Shown here: positions 29,255 to 38,345 of the stretch, piece by piece
How positions within the stretch are numbered: position 1 is the stretch's first letter
Layout: each line of letters begins with the position of its first letter
Assembly (NCBI RefSeq): GCF_019402645.1
Contig: NZ_VKKS01000001.1
Location: forward strand, 1,240,970 to 1,304,969
Length of the DNA stretch: 64,000 nucleotides
Reading direction: 5' to 3'
DNA from: Morganella morganii
GTDB taxonomy: Bacteria; Pseudomonadota; Gammaproteobacteria; Enterobacterales; Enterobacteriaceae
The notes under the pieces: model-generated
What the model was told of the DNA's origin: nothing
What the model saw: only the letters and a program-made list of their open reading frames with translations
Database searches by the model: none
Program-made: the position numbers and the translations under genes

Positions 29255-30118
29255 ATGTTTTTTTCAAGGAAGTTAGAAGCCTTTATGGCTGTTGTTGAAT
29301 ACGGCTCGCTCAGCAAGGCAGCAAAAGTGATGAACAGGACAACGCCTCCGGTGGCGAAGTCTATTAAGGACTTTGAAATTTCACTGGGTAAGCGCTTATT
29401 TAAACGTGAAAAATTCGGTATGAGTCTGACGCGTGAAGGTATGGAGTTGTACAATGATCTTAAAGATCTTTATATGCAGGAAAAAGAGATCACCAAAAAA
29501 CATATCAGCGGAACGATATGTAATAAGGTGAATATATTTTATGACTGGGGGAAAAGTAAATATATTAATTCGTTATACCGGGCGGCATTCAAAGCCGGTA
29601 TACAAATTAATATATTTCGTTTCCATTATGATGGTATTGATGAAATAAATGATTTTGAGGGAAATACCCTGATATTTTCTTCAGAGCAGGTTATCAGTGA
29701 ACGTTTTACGTTGCTGCGTCATTTACCGCTGGGACCGATCGGGATTTGCTGTCGTCGTTCACTGTTTCAGGAGTGTGATAATAATTTACGATCACTATTA
29801 TCCCGCTGCGTCTGGTTATGTGAGCCGTTGTTATATGAAAGCCCGCTGCTGAAAATACTATTGCAGCAGCATGATGAGCAGAGCAAACACGAGCATGTGC
29901 ATCTGATTGATAATGTAAACAGTTACCTGCATCTGCTGATTGACGGGGATTATCTCTGCTTTATTGATGAGCATCCGAAAACACTGCCGTACAGTGATGA
30001 ACTCATTTTTCTGCCGTTATCGCAGAGCGAGGCAGGAAACCATTGTTATCTGTACAAATCAAAGTCACATGCGAGCGTGCTGAATAAAATCATGGATTGT
30101 ATCGAAAATATGAAATAA
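29255..30118 (+). CDS. LysR-type transcriptional regulator, 287 aa
   Basis: The first 65 residues are a LysR winged helix-turn-helix (LEAFMAVVEYGSLSKAAKVMNRTTPPVAKSIKDFEISLGKRLFKRE). The rest should be the effector domain, but it is divergent and Cys-rich (GICCRRSLFQEC, RCVWLCEPLL), and I cannot name a target or ligand. Base composition is AT-rich relative to neighbours, and it lies between xthA and tRNA-Tyr where no such gene exists in E. coli K-12. This fits acquisition by transfer. The ribosome-binding site is weak (CAGGAATCGACATT). Confidence 0.8.
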   Translation: MFFSRKLEAFMAVVEYGSLSKAAKVMNRTTPPVAKSIKDFEISLGKRLFKREKFGMSLTREGMELYNDLKDLYMQEKEITKKHISGTICNKVNIFYDWGKSKYINSLYRAAFKAGIQINIFRFHYDGIDEINDFEGNTLIFSSEQVISERFTLLRHLPLGPIGICCRRSLFQECDNNLRSLLSRCVWLCEPLLYESPLLKILLQQHDEQSKHEHVHLIDNVNSYLHLLIDGDYLCFIDEHPKTLPYSDELIFLPLSQSEAGNHCYLYKSKSHASVLNKIMDCIENMK

Positions 30119-30134
30119 CAGGAGAGAAGAGAGA

Positions 30135-30219
<85 letters not shown>

Positions 30220-30377
30220 AAAAATCAAATTGTCTGTCCGTTCAGCTGTTGCTTCAGGACGGGCTGCATAATAGCAAATATGCGGGCGCTGTAAAGTAAA
30301 AAAAGAGAAAAAATGAATGGTCGTTGTTTTTTTGCCCGAAGTGCACGCTATCCGTGCAACTTCAGGCAATTAAGTCG

Positions 30378-31226
30378 TTATAAAATAACAGTGCGGTTAC
30401 CGTAAACGAATACACGTTGTGTCAGAACACGCCCCAGGGCATGACTGAGTACATTTTTTTCGACATCACGGCCGGCCATTACCATGTCATCGGCGCTGTA
30501 GGTGTGGTCGACGTTAATCACACTCTGATGAATGATCGGGCCTTCGTCGAGGTTATCATTCACATAGTGTGCGGTGGCACCGATAATCTTCACGCCGCGC
30601 TCATAGGCCTGATGGTAAGGCCGTGCGCCGATAAAAGCCGGCAGGAAGGAGTGGTGGATGTTGATAATCCGGTTCGGATAGTGCTGTACAAACGCAGGAG
30701 TCAGCACACGCATATATTTTGCCAGCACCACATAATCCGGCTGATACTGATCAATCTGCTGAATGATCTGCATATCGTGCTGCTCACGGGTTAATCCGTC
30801 GTGGCTGATATGGTGGAACGGAATACCAAACTGAGTAACCAGATGGGACAGCACATCGTGGTTGCCGATGACCGCCGCGATTTCGACATCCAGGCCGCCG
30901 TAAACACTTTTCATCAGAATATCGCCCAGGCAGTGTGCCTCTTTGGTTACCATAATGACAATACGGCGGCGTCCGGCGGTGGTTAATTCGCGCGTGGAGC
31001 CTTTCGGCAGAGCATCATCCAGGTCGGCCAGCAGGGTTTCATCGTTAAAAATCCCTTCCAGCTCGGTGCGCATAAAAAAGCGGCCGGTGCGGTGATCAAC
31101 GAATTCATTGTTCTGGATAATATTCAGCTGATGCTTGTAACAAATATTGGTGATCTTGGCGATAAGGCCTTTTGCGTCAGGGCAAATGGTTCGCAGAATC
31201 TTTTTCTGACTCGTCTGGTGTTGCAT
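30378..31226 (-). CDS. purU: formyltetrahydrofolate deformylase PurU, 282 aa
   Basis: PurU hydrolyses 10-formyl-tetrahydrofolate to formate and tetrahydrofolate, balancing one-carbon pools and feeding PurT. An N-terminal ACT domain (ILRTICPDAKGLIAKITNICYKHQLNI, about residues 9-80) precedes the formyltransferase-fold catalytic domain. The latter has NIHHSFLPAFIGARPYHQAYERGVKIIGATAHYVNDNLDEGPII, including the conserved His and Asp. The length equals E. coli PurU. Confidence 0.96.
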   Translation of the reverse strand: MQHQTSQKKILRTICPDAKGLIAKITNICYKHQLNIIQNNEFVDHRTGRFFMRTELEGIFNDETLLADLDDALPKGSTRELTTAGRRRIVIMVTKEAHCLGDILMKSVYGGLDVEIAAVIGNHDVLSHLVTQFGIPFHHISHDGLTREQHDMQIIQQIDQYQPDYVVLAKYMRVLTPAFVQHYPNRIINIHHSFLPAFIGARPYHQAYERGVKIIGATAHYVNDNLDEGPIIHQSVINVDHTYSADDMVMAGRDVEKNVLSHALGRVLTQRVFVYGNRTVIL

Positions 31227-31291
31227 GGAAGGTGTGGATCCTTAATAACTGATATCGGTGATGTTTGTTTACAGGAGGTGCCTGTCCGGTG

Positions 31292-31768
31292 TCAGGCACA
31301 GCATTTTTTATATTTTTTTCCGGAGCCGCAGGGGCAGGGATCATTACGGCCGGTCTGAGGTTTAACGCCGTCCAGGTACATCCAGGTGCCGTCAGTCAGG
31401 CGAAAACGGGAACGTTCGTGAATGAATTGTTTATCTTCGGACTTTTTATCAATAAAGCAAGCACAAAATTCAACGAAAGCCTCGTCCGGTGCGGTACCGG
31501 ACTGAAAATCTATCACATTCAGCTTCAGCCACTCCGTTTCACCAAACCCGGCGATCAGTTCTGCCCGGAGTGCTTCCGCGCGTGCCTGCGGATACCATGT
31601 CCGGATCAGATGATCGGCGTTATGTGTGACAAACGCACTGTAACGCGAACGCATCAGCGCCCGCGCATCGGGTGCGGATTGTGTGCCGGAAAGATAAGGC
31701 TGACAACACTGTGCAAATGTATCCCCGCTGCCGCACGGGCAGGGATCGGTATCTGTTAAATGAGACAT
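31292..31768 (-). CDS. ychJ: SEC-C motif protein YchJ, 158 aa
   Basis: YchJ is a small zinc protein with SEC-C motifs at both ends: [13 protein letters not shown] near the N-terminus and [14 protein letters not shown] at the C-terminus. Between them is the conserved YchJ domain ([21 protein letters not shown]). Function is not known; SEC-C motifs bind zinc and often SecB-type or protein partners. The ATG at 31768 is preferred over TTG 31777 on start-codon grounds; neither has a good ribosome-binding site. It keeps its E. coli place between purU and rssB. Confidence 0.93.
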   Translation of the reverse strand: MSHLTDTDPCPCGSGDTFAQCCQPYLSGTQSAPDARALMRSRYSAFVTHNADHLIRTWYPQARAEALRAELIAGFGETEWLKLNVIDFQSGTAPDEAFVEFCACFIDKKSEDKQFIHERSRFRLTDGTWMYLDGVKPQTGRNDPCPCGSGKKYKKCCA

Positions 31769-31936
31769 AATTATCAAATAATGTATTCAGGGTAAATAAT
31801 CGTAAGGAACAGAGCTCAGATGCTACCGGAAATAGAGATCACGCGCTATCCTTTATCTCAGCAGCAGTGCCGGAGCAACGTTATCACCGGGGTTCCGGAC
31901 ATGCTGTGTTGTGTGGCCGGGCAGAAAGGGGATGCG

Positions 31937-32965
31937 ATGAAACAAGCACTGGACGGAAAAAAACTGTTAGTCATCGATGACGACCCGGTATTTAATATGG
32001 CGCTGTCATCTTATTTGCGTCTTCTCGGTGCCACAGTGTTGTCTGCCGGTGACGGTGCCCGGGCCTGGGAATGTATAGAAGAAGGTTTTCAGCCGGAACT
32101 GATTTTCTGTGACCTGAATATGCCGGTGATGACCGGCGCGGAATTTATCGCCCGGTTACAGTCTGATTTACCCGCTATTCCGGTCATTGTTATCTCCGCG
32201 ACACAAAAAATGTCCGATATCGACGAAGTGTTGCGTCTCGGGGCAAAAGATGTCCTGTTAAAACCGCTGAGCAGACTGGAAGAAGTGAAAAAATTGTGTC
32301 TGTCACACCTGTATCCGTCATTTTTCTCGCCGGGGGTGCTGGAAAATAATGATCTCTCCGGAATTTGGGCACAATTACAGCATAATGTGGATGATGTTTT
32401 ACGTTTATTAAAACAGCTGAATCCGCCGCCGAGCCAGGTTTTGGCGAATTATCAGATCCGCTACGCGCAATTATCCGATACCTGCCGTGCCGGACTGGTT
32501 TTTGACGTGGCTGAATTTTCTGATAACGAAGTGGCGTTTTATTGTCTTGATATCAGTCAGAATACCGGCAACGGCCCGCTGATGGCGATGTTAATCCGCG
32601 TGATCTTTAACGATTTGCTTAAACGCTATATTCATAATCACCACCGGAAATTACCGAGCATGACCGCTATCTTAAATAAGCTGAACCGGTTATTGCAGGA
32701 GGCGGGTATTCCGGGTCAGCTGCCGCTGCTGCTGGGGTATTATCATACCCTGCGCAAATCGGTGCTATTGTCCAGCGCCGGCATCAGTGCGGAATTACGC
32801 TCTGATAATCATATTATCCGTGTTAACAGGGGTATTCCGCTGGGCACACTCTCATCCGTTTATTCCGGTCAGATAAGTGAATTCAGCCGCCATCTGCAAT
32901 GCCGGATCTGGAACAGCAGCAGTCAGATTAAATTAAGCCTGACTCCCGGACCGCACCGGGGATAA
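31937..32965 (+). CDS. rssB: RpoS-degradation adaptor RssB, 342 aa
   Basis: RssB delivers the stationary-phase sigma factor RpoS to ClpXP. The N-terminal response-regulator receiver has the acidic pocket (VIDDDP) and phospho-acceptor at about Asp59 (FCDLNMPVMTG), with Lys of LLKPLS. A C-terminal PP2C-like pseudophosphatase domain follows (GLVFDVAEFSDNEVAFYCLDI...). I place the start at 31937, after AAGGGGATG, aligning with E. coli MTQPLVGK. The frame is open from 31820 but that part does not match. rssA, which precedes rssB in E. coli, is missing here. Confidence 0.93.
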   Translation: MKQALDGKKLLVIDDDPVFNMALSSYLRLLGATVLSAGDGARAWECIEEGFQPELIFCDLNMPVMTGAEFIARLQSDLPAIPVIVISATQKMSDIDEVLRLGAKDVLLKPLSRLEEVKKLCLSHLYPSFFSPGVLENNDLSGIWAQLQHNVDDVLRLLKQLNPPPSQVLANYQIRYAQLSDTCRAGLVFDVAEFSDNEVAFYCLDISQNTGNGPLMAMLIRVIFNDLLKRYIHNHHRKLPSMTAILNKLNRLLQEAGIPGQLPLLLGYYHTLRKSVLLSSAGISAELRSDNHIIRVNRGIPLGTLSSVYSGQISEFSRHLQCRIWNSSSQIKLSLTPGPHRG

Positions 32966-33058
32966 TTACCGGACTTTACCAACCCGTTCAGATATTAAAC
33001 ATCTCTTAACACTAAACCGCATTTACGCGGCACAGAGTATTTATCCCGGAAAATTAGC

Positions 33059-33067
33059 TGGTATACT
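33059..33067 (+). promoter_or_regulatory. extended -10 promoter element, probably for galU
   Basis: TGGTATACT fits TGn-TATAAT with one change, 62 bases upstream of the galU ATG. The -35 region is poor, which is usual when an extended -10 is present. Confidence 0.4.
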
Positions 33068-33128
33068 CAGTCTCATTATTTTTTATAAATCGCGTATTTA
33101 TTCTGTTTATGCGCATTGAGGATGATGT

Positions 33129-34034
33129 ATGTCAGTGCAGAAAAATAAGGTACACAAGGCGGTGATCCCGGTTGCAGGATTAGGAACACGTATGCTTCCG
33201 GCCACAAAAGCGATTCCGAAAGAAATGCTGCCGCTGGTGGATAAACCGCTTATTCAGTATGTGGTAAATGAATGTATCGCGGCGGGGATCACCGAAATTA
33301 TTTTAGTGACCCACTCATCAAAAAACTCCATTGAAAACCACTTCGACACCAGTTTTGAACTGGAAGCCATCCTGGAAAAACGCGTTAAACGTCAGCTGCT
33401 GGATGAAGTTCAGTCAATCTGTCCGCGTCACGTCACCATTATGCAAACCCGTCAGGGCATAGCCAAAGGGCTGGGCCACGCTGTGTTATGTGCGAAACCG
33501 ATGATTGGTGATGAACCTTTCGCCGTGGTATTGCCGGATGTCATCATTGATGAATACAGCACTGACCTGGCGAAATTTAACCTCAGAGAAATGATTGCAC
33601 GTTATGAAGAACACGGTGCAAGCCAGGTGATGGTAGACCCGGTTCCGCAGGAAATGGTGTCAAATTACGGGGTGGTGGATTGCCATGGTGAAAGCCTGGC
33701 AGCCGGTGAAAGTAAAGCGATGTTTGCTGTGGTGGAAAAACCGGAACCGGCCAAAGCGCCGTCAAACATGTCCATCGTCGGCCGTTATGTGCTCTCTCAG
33801 GATATCTGGCCGCTGCTGGGGAAAACAGCCCCGGGGGCCGGTGATGAGATCCAGCTGACTGATGCTATTGCCATGCTGATTGAAAAAAATCCGGTGGAGG
33901 CGTACCGTCTGGTAGGCCGCAGCCATGACTGTGGCGACAAAATGGGCTATATGAAAGCCTTTGTCGAATACAGCATGCGTCATAAGCACCTGGGCCGTGA
34001 ATTCTCAGACTGGCTGAAAACATTACAGAATTAA
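33129..34034 (+). CDS. galU: UTP-glucose-1-phosphate uridylyltransferase, 301 aa
   Basis: GalU makes UDP-glucose from UTP and glucose-1-phosphate. The nucleotidyltransferase signature [28 protein letters not shown] is at the N-terminus. Substrate contacts follow in [11 protein letters not shown] and [10 protein letters not shown], and [21 protein letters not shown] near residue 200. GAGGATG precedes the ATG. It is followed by ugd (23-bp gap) and an epimerase gene, so UDP-glucose is channelled to uronic acids from one operon. Confidence 0.97.
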   Translation: MSVQKNKVHKAVIPVAGLGTRMLPATKAIPKEMLPLVDKPLIQYVVNECIAAGITEIILVTHSSKNSIENHFDTSFELEAILEKRVKRQLLDEVQSICPRHVTIMQTRQGIAKGLGHAVLCAKPMIGDEPFAVVLPDVIIDEYSTDLAKFNLREMIARYEEHGASQVMVDPVPQEMVSNYGVVDCHGESLAAGESKAMFAVVEKPEPAKAPSNMSIVGRYVLSQDIWPLLGKTAPGAGDEIQLTDAIAMLIEKNPVEAYRLVGRSHDCGDKMGYMKAFVEYSMRHKHLGREFSDWLKTLQN

Positions 34035-34056
34035 TAATTGTTGCAATAGGTGAACT

Positions 34057-35400
34057 ATGAAAGTAACCGTATTTGGAATTGGATATGTCGGTCTGGTGCA
34101 GGCGACTGTACTGGCGGAAGTCGGCCATGATGTAATGTGTGTCGATGTTGATGCAAAAAAAGTGGAAAACCTGAAAAAAGGTATTATCCCGATTTTTGAA
34201 CCGGGCCTGACCCCGCTGGTGAAAAAAAATTATGAAGAAGGCCGTTTAAGCTTCACCACGGATGCGGCACTGGGTGTGGCACACGGCACTCTGCAATTCA
34301 TCGCGGTCGGTACACCACCGGATGAAGACGGCTCTGCGGATCTGCAATATGTGACAGCGGTAGCCCGTACTATTGCACAGTATATGCAGGACTATAAAGT
34401 GGTTATCGACAAATCCACGGTTCCGGTCGGTACTGCGGATAAAGTGAATGCCACCATTAAAGCAGCACTGGCTGAACGCGGTGCGGATATTGCCTATGAT
34501 GTGGTGTCCAATCCGGAATTCCTGAAAGAAGGGGCGGCGGTTGCTGACTGCATGCGTCCTGAGCGTATTGTTATCGGTTGTGATAATGAGCGTGTTATCG
34601 ATATTATCCGCGAACTGTATGAGCCGTTTAACCGCAACCACGACCGGATGATTGTGATGGATATCCGCAGTGCGGAGCTGACCAAATACGCGGCAAACTG
34701 TATGCTGGCGACCAAAATCAGCTTTATGAATGAAATCTCCAACCTGGCAGAAATGCTGGGTGCGGATATTGAAAATGTACGCCAGGGTATCGGCTCTGAC
34801 TCCCGTATCGGCTATCACTTTATCTATCCGGGCTGCGGCTACGGTGGTTCCTGCTTCCCGAAAGATGTGCAGGCACTGATCCGCACTGCGGAACATATCG
34901 GTTTTACCCCACGTATCCTGCGTGCGGTGGAAGAAGTAAACGAACAGCAGAAATACAAACTGCCGTCCTTTATCAAACGTCATTTCGGTGAAAACCTTGA
35001 GGGCAAAACCTTCGCGGTATGGGGTCTTTCCTTTAAACCGAATACAGATGATATGCGTGAAGCGTCCAGCCGTATCCTGTTACAGGAATTATGGGCAGCC
35101 GGCGCCAAAATTCAGGCATATGACCCTGAAGCGATGCAGGAAGCACAGCGTATTTTCGGACAGCGTGATGATCTGGCGCTGATGGGTACCAAAGAGGCGG
35201 CACTGCACAATGCAGATGCACTGGTTATCTGTACTGAATGGCAAAGTTTCCGCGCGCCGGACTTCGATGTTATCAAAGCAGGACTGAAAACCCCGGTTAT
35301 TTTTGACGGACGTAACCTTTATGACCCGGAACGTTTAGAAAATCGCGGCTTTATCTATTATGGTATAGGTCGTGGTGCTTCCATTAATCCGGTAATCTGA
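34057..35400 (+). CDS. ugd: UDP-glucose 6-dehydrogenase, 447 aa
   Basis: Ugd oxidises UDP-glucose to UDP-glucuronate in two NAD-dependent steps. The NAD-binding motif [20 protein letters not shown] is at the N-terminus. The catalytic Cys lies in [17 protein letters not shown] (about residue 267), and the UDP-binding domain closes the protein ([20 protein letters not shown]). The product feeds aminoarabinose (polymyxin resistance), galacturonate in LPS core, or capsule. It stands between galU and the epimerase gene, a linkage not present in E. coli K-12. Confidence 0.97.
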   Translation: MKVTVFGIGYVGLVQATVLAEVGHDVMCVDVDAKKVENLKKGIIPIFEPGLTPLVKKNYEEGRLSFTTDAALGVAHGTLQFIAVGTPPDEDGSADLQYVTAVARTIAQYMQDYKVVIDKSTVPVGTADKVNATIKAALAERGADIAYDVVSNPEFLKEGAAVADCMRPERIVIGCDNERVIDIIRELYEPFNRNHDRMIVMDIRSAELTKYAANCMLATKISFMNEISNLAEMLGADIENVRQGIGSDSRIGYHFIYPGCGYGGSCFPKDVQALIRTAEHIGFTPRILRAVEEVNEQQKYKLPSFIKRHFGENLEGKTFAVWGLSFKPNTDDMREASSRILLQELWAAGAKIQAYDPEAMQEAQRIFGQRDDLALMGTKEAALHNADALVICTEWQSFRAPDFDVIKAGLKTPVIFDGRNLYDPERLENRGFIYYGIGRGASINPVI

Positions 35401-35408
35401 GTCTGAAT

Positions 35409-36419
35409 ATGAAAATACTTGTAACCGGCGCGGCCGGTTTTATTGGTTATCATGTCACGCAGCGTCTGCTTGAGCAGGGGCATGAGGTTGTCGGTGCCGA
35501 CAACCTTAATGACTATTATGATGTTAATCTCAAGAAAGCCCGCCTTGACCTGTTATTACCGCATCCGCAATTTCAGTTTTTTAAAATGGATTTGTCGGAA
35601 AAAGCGGTCGTCAGTGAATTATTTGCCGCACAGAAATTTGAGCGGGTGATCCATCTTGCGGCGCAACCGGGTGTGCGTTACTCCATTCAGAACCCGATGG
35701 CGTATATTGACGCGAATATTCTGGGACATATGAATATTCTGGAAGGGTGCCGTCATCATAACGTGGGGCATCTGATTTACTCCTCCTCAAGTTCGGTGTA
35801 TGGCCTGAACCGCAAACAGCCGTTCTCTGTCGAAGATGATGTAGACCATCCGGTTTCGTTGTATGCGGCAACGAAAAAAGCCAATGAATTAATGTCACAC
35901 AGCTACTCGCATCTTTATCAGTTACCGACGACCGGCCTGCGGTTCTTTACCGTTTACGGCCCGTGGGGACGCCCGGATATGGCACTATTTAAGTTTGTGA
36001 AAGCCATGCTGGACGGAGAACCGATTGATGTTTATAACCACGGCAATATGGTGCGCGATTTCACCTATGTCGGTGATATTGCAGAAGCAGTGGTTCGTCT
36101 GATTGACGTAATTCCGGTAGTGAATAATGACTGGACAGTGGAAGAGGGGCTGAAATCAGCCAGTTCTGCGCCGTACAGGATTTATAATGTCGGTAACGGT
36201 CAGCCGACCCGGCTGGGTGATTTTATTCAGGCTATTGAAACGGCTTTGGGTATTAAAGCCAACAAACATTATATGGATATGCAGGACGGTGACGTGTTAT
36301 CCACCTGTGCTGATTCCGGCGAACTGTATAAAACGATTGGTTTCTCACCGGATACACCGGTGAATTACGGTGTACAGCAGTTTGTTGACTGGTATATGTC
36401 GTTTTATCACGATAAATAA
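35409..36419 (+). CDS. UDP-glucuronate 4-epimerase (SDR family), 336 aa
   Basis: This is an extended short-chain dehydrogenase with the NAD motif TGAAGFIGYHVTQRLLEQGHEVVGADNLNDYYD. The DNLNDYYDVNLKKARL stretch is typical of UDP-glucuronate 4-epimerases (LspL/Gla/Uge type). The catalytic Ser-Tyr-Lys appears as SSSSVYGLN and YAATKKANE (about Tyr157/Lys161), and RFFTVYGPWGRPDMA is the substrate loop. It interconverts UDP-glucuronate and UDP-galacturonate. It follows ugd by eight bases, so the operon makes UDP-galacturonate, presumably for LPS core or O antigen. A terminator follows. Confidence 0.88.
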   Translation: MKILVTGAAGFIGYHVTQRLLEQGHEVVGADNLNDYYDVNLKKARLDLLLPHPQFQFFKMDLSEKAVVSELFAAQKFERVIHLAAQPGVRYSIQNPMAYIDANILGHMNILEGCRHHNVGHLIYSSSSSVYGLNRKQPFSVEDDVDHPVSLYAATKKANELMSHSYSHLYQLPTTGLRFFTVYGPWGRPDMALFKFVKAMLDGEPIDVYNHGNMVRDFTYVGDIAEAVVRLIDVIPVVNNDWTVEEGLKSASSAPYRIYNVGNGQPTRLGDFIQAIETALGIKANKHYMDMQDGDVLSTCADSGELYKTIGFSPDTPVNYGVQQFVDWYMSFYHDK

Positions 36420-36439
36420 CAGCAACAGTTATGAGTATA

Positions 36440-36468
36440 AAAAAGCCCTTCAGAGAAGGGCTTTTTCG
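36440..36468. terminator. bidirectional terminator between the epimerase gene and hns
   Basis: AAAAAGCCCTTC pairs perfectly with GAAGGGCTTTTT over a 3-base loop and serves the two convergent genes. Confidence 0.92.
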
Positions 36469-36483
36469 TCAGATACTATCTGC

Positions 36484-36894
36484 TTACTTGATTAAGAAAT
36501 CGTTCAGAGATTTACCTTCGTTATCGATAGCCTGTTTGATTACAGCTGGTGTACGACCCTGGCCGGTCCAGGTTTTATTTTCACCGTTTTCATCGATATA
36601 TTCGTATTTGGCAGGGCGCTGAGCACGCTTGGATTTGCGGGCTGTTTTGCCTGTACCCATAGACTGAATTAACTCTTCCGGATTGATATTCTGCTTTTCA
36701 AGCAGTTGACGGAATTCTTCTAATTTACGGGTGCGTTCTTCCTCTTTAGCCTGAGCCTGAGATTCTTCCAAACGGCGTTCTTCAACAACCGAAGTCAGCT
36801 TTTCCAGTATTTCTTCTAAAACTTCTAAGCTGGATTCTCTCGCCTGAGCGCGAAGAGTACGGATATTATTAAATGGCTTCAAAGATTCACTCAT
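36484..36894 (-). CDS. hns: nucleoid protein H-NS, 136 aa
   Basis: H-NS silences AT-rich and horizontally acquired DNA. The N-terminal coiled-coil oligomerisation region (about residues 1-65, [22 protein letters not shown]...) is followed by a linker. The C-terminal DNA-binding domain carries the AT-hook-like TWTGQGRTP. Length is the family norm. It is divergent from tdk, as in E. coli, and sits near an AT-rich insert it may silence. Confidence 0.97.
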   Translation of the reverse strand: MSESLKPFNNIRTLRAQARESSLEVLEEILEKLTSVVEERRLEESQAQAKEEERTRKLEEFRQLLEKQNINPEELIQSMGTGKTARKSKRAQRPAKYEYIDENGENKTWTGQGRTPAVIKQAIDNEGKSLNDFLIK

Positions 36895-37392
36895 AATCCT
36901 GGTCTCAAATTAAATGTTGGCTGATGTATAGTTAATAATAGATTGCTATTTAAAAATCTGCAATAGCAAATTTCGGGGTAAGGTTAAAACACATTTTTTT
37001 TAAAAGCAATTATTTCTGAGGAATAATAAGGGTCTTTTTGGCTTTTTGTTTAAATTTGATAAGGGGACGGGGTGAAAATGCGTTGATGTTCAGCATCTTC
37101 ATAAAAATTGTTCATAAATGAGGTAGGGAATACAAATTATATTTAACCTTATCTTATGTAAAGAAACGTTATTCTTCGGGACGGGTATAATGAAAAACAG
37201 GATAAAGCGAAGAATGCCGATAACAACAGTGAATATCCTGCATGTAACTATGCCTTGTATGAATTTACGGCTGTGATGAACTCAGGATATTGTGCATGCG
37301 ATCACGGCATGTGTGAAATACAGATTGCGCTGTTTTTAACGCTAATGTGTTAGTATTGCCGCGGGTCTTGAATGTGTAAGGGGAGAGAGCCG
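36895..37392. other. 498-bp divergent spacer between hns and tdk
   Basis: AT-rich in its first 250 bases, as expected for an autoregulated hns promoter. I find no supported gene; short frames such as one from 37190 are unsupported. The end holds the tdk leader with AAGGGGAGAG before the GTG start. Confidence 0.5.
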
Positions 37393-37995
37393 GTGGCTCA
37401 GCTTTATTTTTATTACTCCGCAATGAATGCGGGAAAATCGACAGCGTTACTGCAGTCATCCTATAACTACAATGAACGCGGTATGCGCACACTGATATTT
37501 ACCGCAGAGATAGACGACCGCTATGAACAGAGCAAGGTCACTTCACGTATCGGCCTGAGCGCGGATGCACGGGTATTTGGCCCCGGGACGGACGTGAGCA
37601 CGGTTATTATCCGTGAACATCAGGAAGCCCCCGTACACTGCGTATTAATCGATGAATGCCAGTTCCTGACCAAAGAGCAGGTGGAACAGTTGTGTTATAT
37701 CGTCGATGATATTGATATCCCGGTTCTGTGTTACGGGCTGCGTACAGACTTTAAAGGTGAGTTATTCAGCGGGAGTCATTATTTATTAGCCTGGGCGGAT
37801 AAATTAGTTGAATTAAAAACAATTTGTTATTGCGGGCGGAAAGCCAGCCGTGTTTTACGTTATGACGGGCAGGGACGCGTGATGTCAGATGGCGCTCAAA
37901 TTGACATCGGCGGTAATGAAAAATATGTATCTGTCTGCCGCAAACATTACAATGAAGCGATACGCGAAGCAAAAGCAGCAGAATACCGCTCATAA
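37393..37995 (+). CDS. tdk: thymidine kinase, 200 aa
   Basis: Tdk phosphorylates thymidine in pyrimidine salvage. The P-loop is [15 protein letters not shown] at the N-terminus, the DECQ motif is VLIDECQFL (about residue 88), and structural zinc is bound by CxxC pairs including TICYCGRKA near 152. The start is GTG at 37393, coding for the E. coli-like [18 protein letters not shown] stands in front; an upstream TTG at 37372 would add seven residues. Confidence 0.96.
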   Translation: MAQLYFYYSAMNAGKSTALLQSSYNYNERGMRTLIFTAEIDDRYEQSKVTSRIGLSADARVFGPGTDVSTVIIREHQEAPVHCVLIDECQFLTKEQVEQLCYIVDDIDIPVLCYGLRTDFKGELFSGSHYLLAWADKLVELKTICYCGRKASRVLRYDGQGRVMSDGAQIDIGGNEKYVSVCRKHYNEAIREAKAAEYRS

Positions 37996-38023
37996 ATCAG
38001 GGAGTCTTCTCTGTTATACAAAA

Positions 38024-38052
38024 AGTGCCGGACGTCATTGTCCGGCTTTTTT
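38024..38052 (+). terminator. intrinsic terminator of tdk
   Basis: GCCGGAC pairs with GTCCGGC over a 6-base loop, followed by six T. Confidence 0.88.
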
Positions 38053-38297
38053 ATATCTGCGGCCTATTAGCGGGGATATCAAAAAACACCGGAAACGGTT
38101 TCTGCAGGGAAAGTGATGAGGCGGTATTTGAGTCAGCGTGGATAAAATACCGGTAAATACCCCCGGGCGCTGTCTCAGTTTTGTGCCGGGTATTAAGTGA
38201 AATATTAAAATCGGGTTGTACCGGAAAACATGATCAAAAGTGAACAGCTGTTAATACAAAGACAATTATTTAATTATTATTATGGAATGAATATAAA

Positions 38298-38319
38298 AAA
38301 GCCCTCCGGAGAGGGCTTT
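38298..38319 (-). terminator. intrinsic terminator of adhE
   Basis: AAAGCCCTC pairs with GAGGGCTTT over a 4-base loop. The minus strand runs on into T (complement of AAAAAA at 38295-38300). Confidence 0.88.
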
Positions 38320-38345
38320 GCAGTTATTAGTTGCCGGATTGATGA

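Larger units (their letters stand above)
37996..38345. other. 350-bp convergent spacer between tdk and adhE
   Basis: It contains the tdk terminator (38024-38052) and the adhE terminator (38298-38319). Between them lies an 8-bp stem (CGGTATTT/AAATACCG, 38122-38152) and no gene I can support. Confidence 0.5.

Noticed and set aside
30331-30366. Imperfect inverted repeat between tRNA-Tyr and purU as a terminator
   Set aside because: The stem has mismatches and a bulge, and neither strand has a T-run after it.
37190-37276. 28-codon frame between hns and tdk
   Set aside because: It has no convincing ribosome-binding site, no known match and lies in an AT-rich promoter region.
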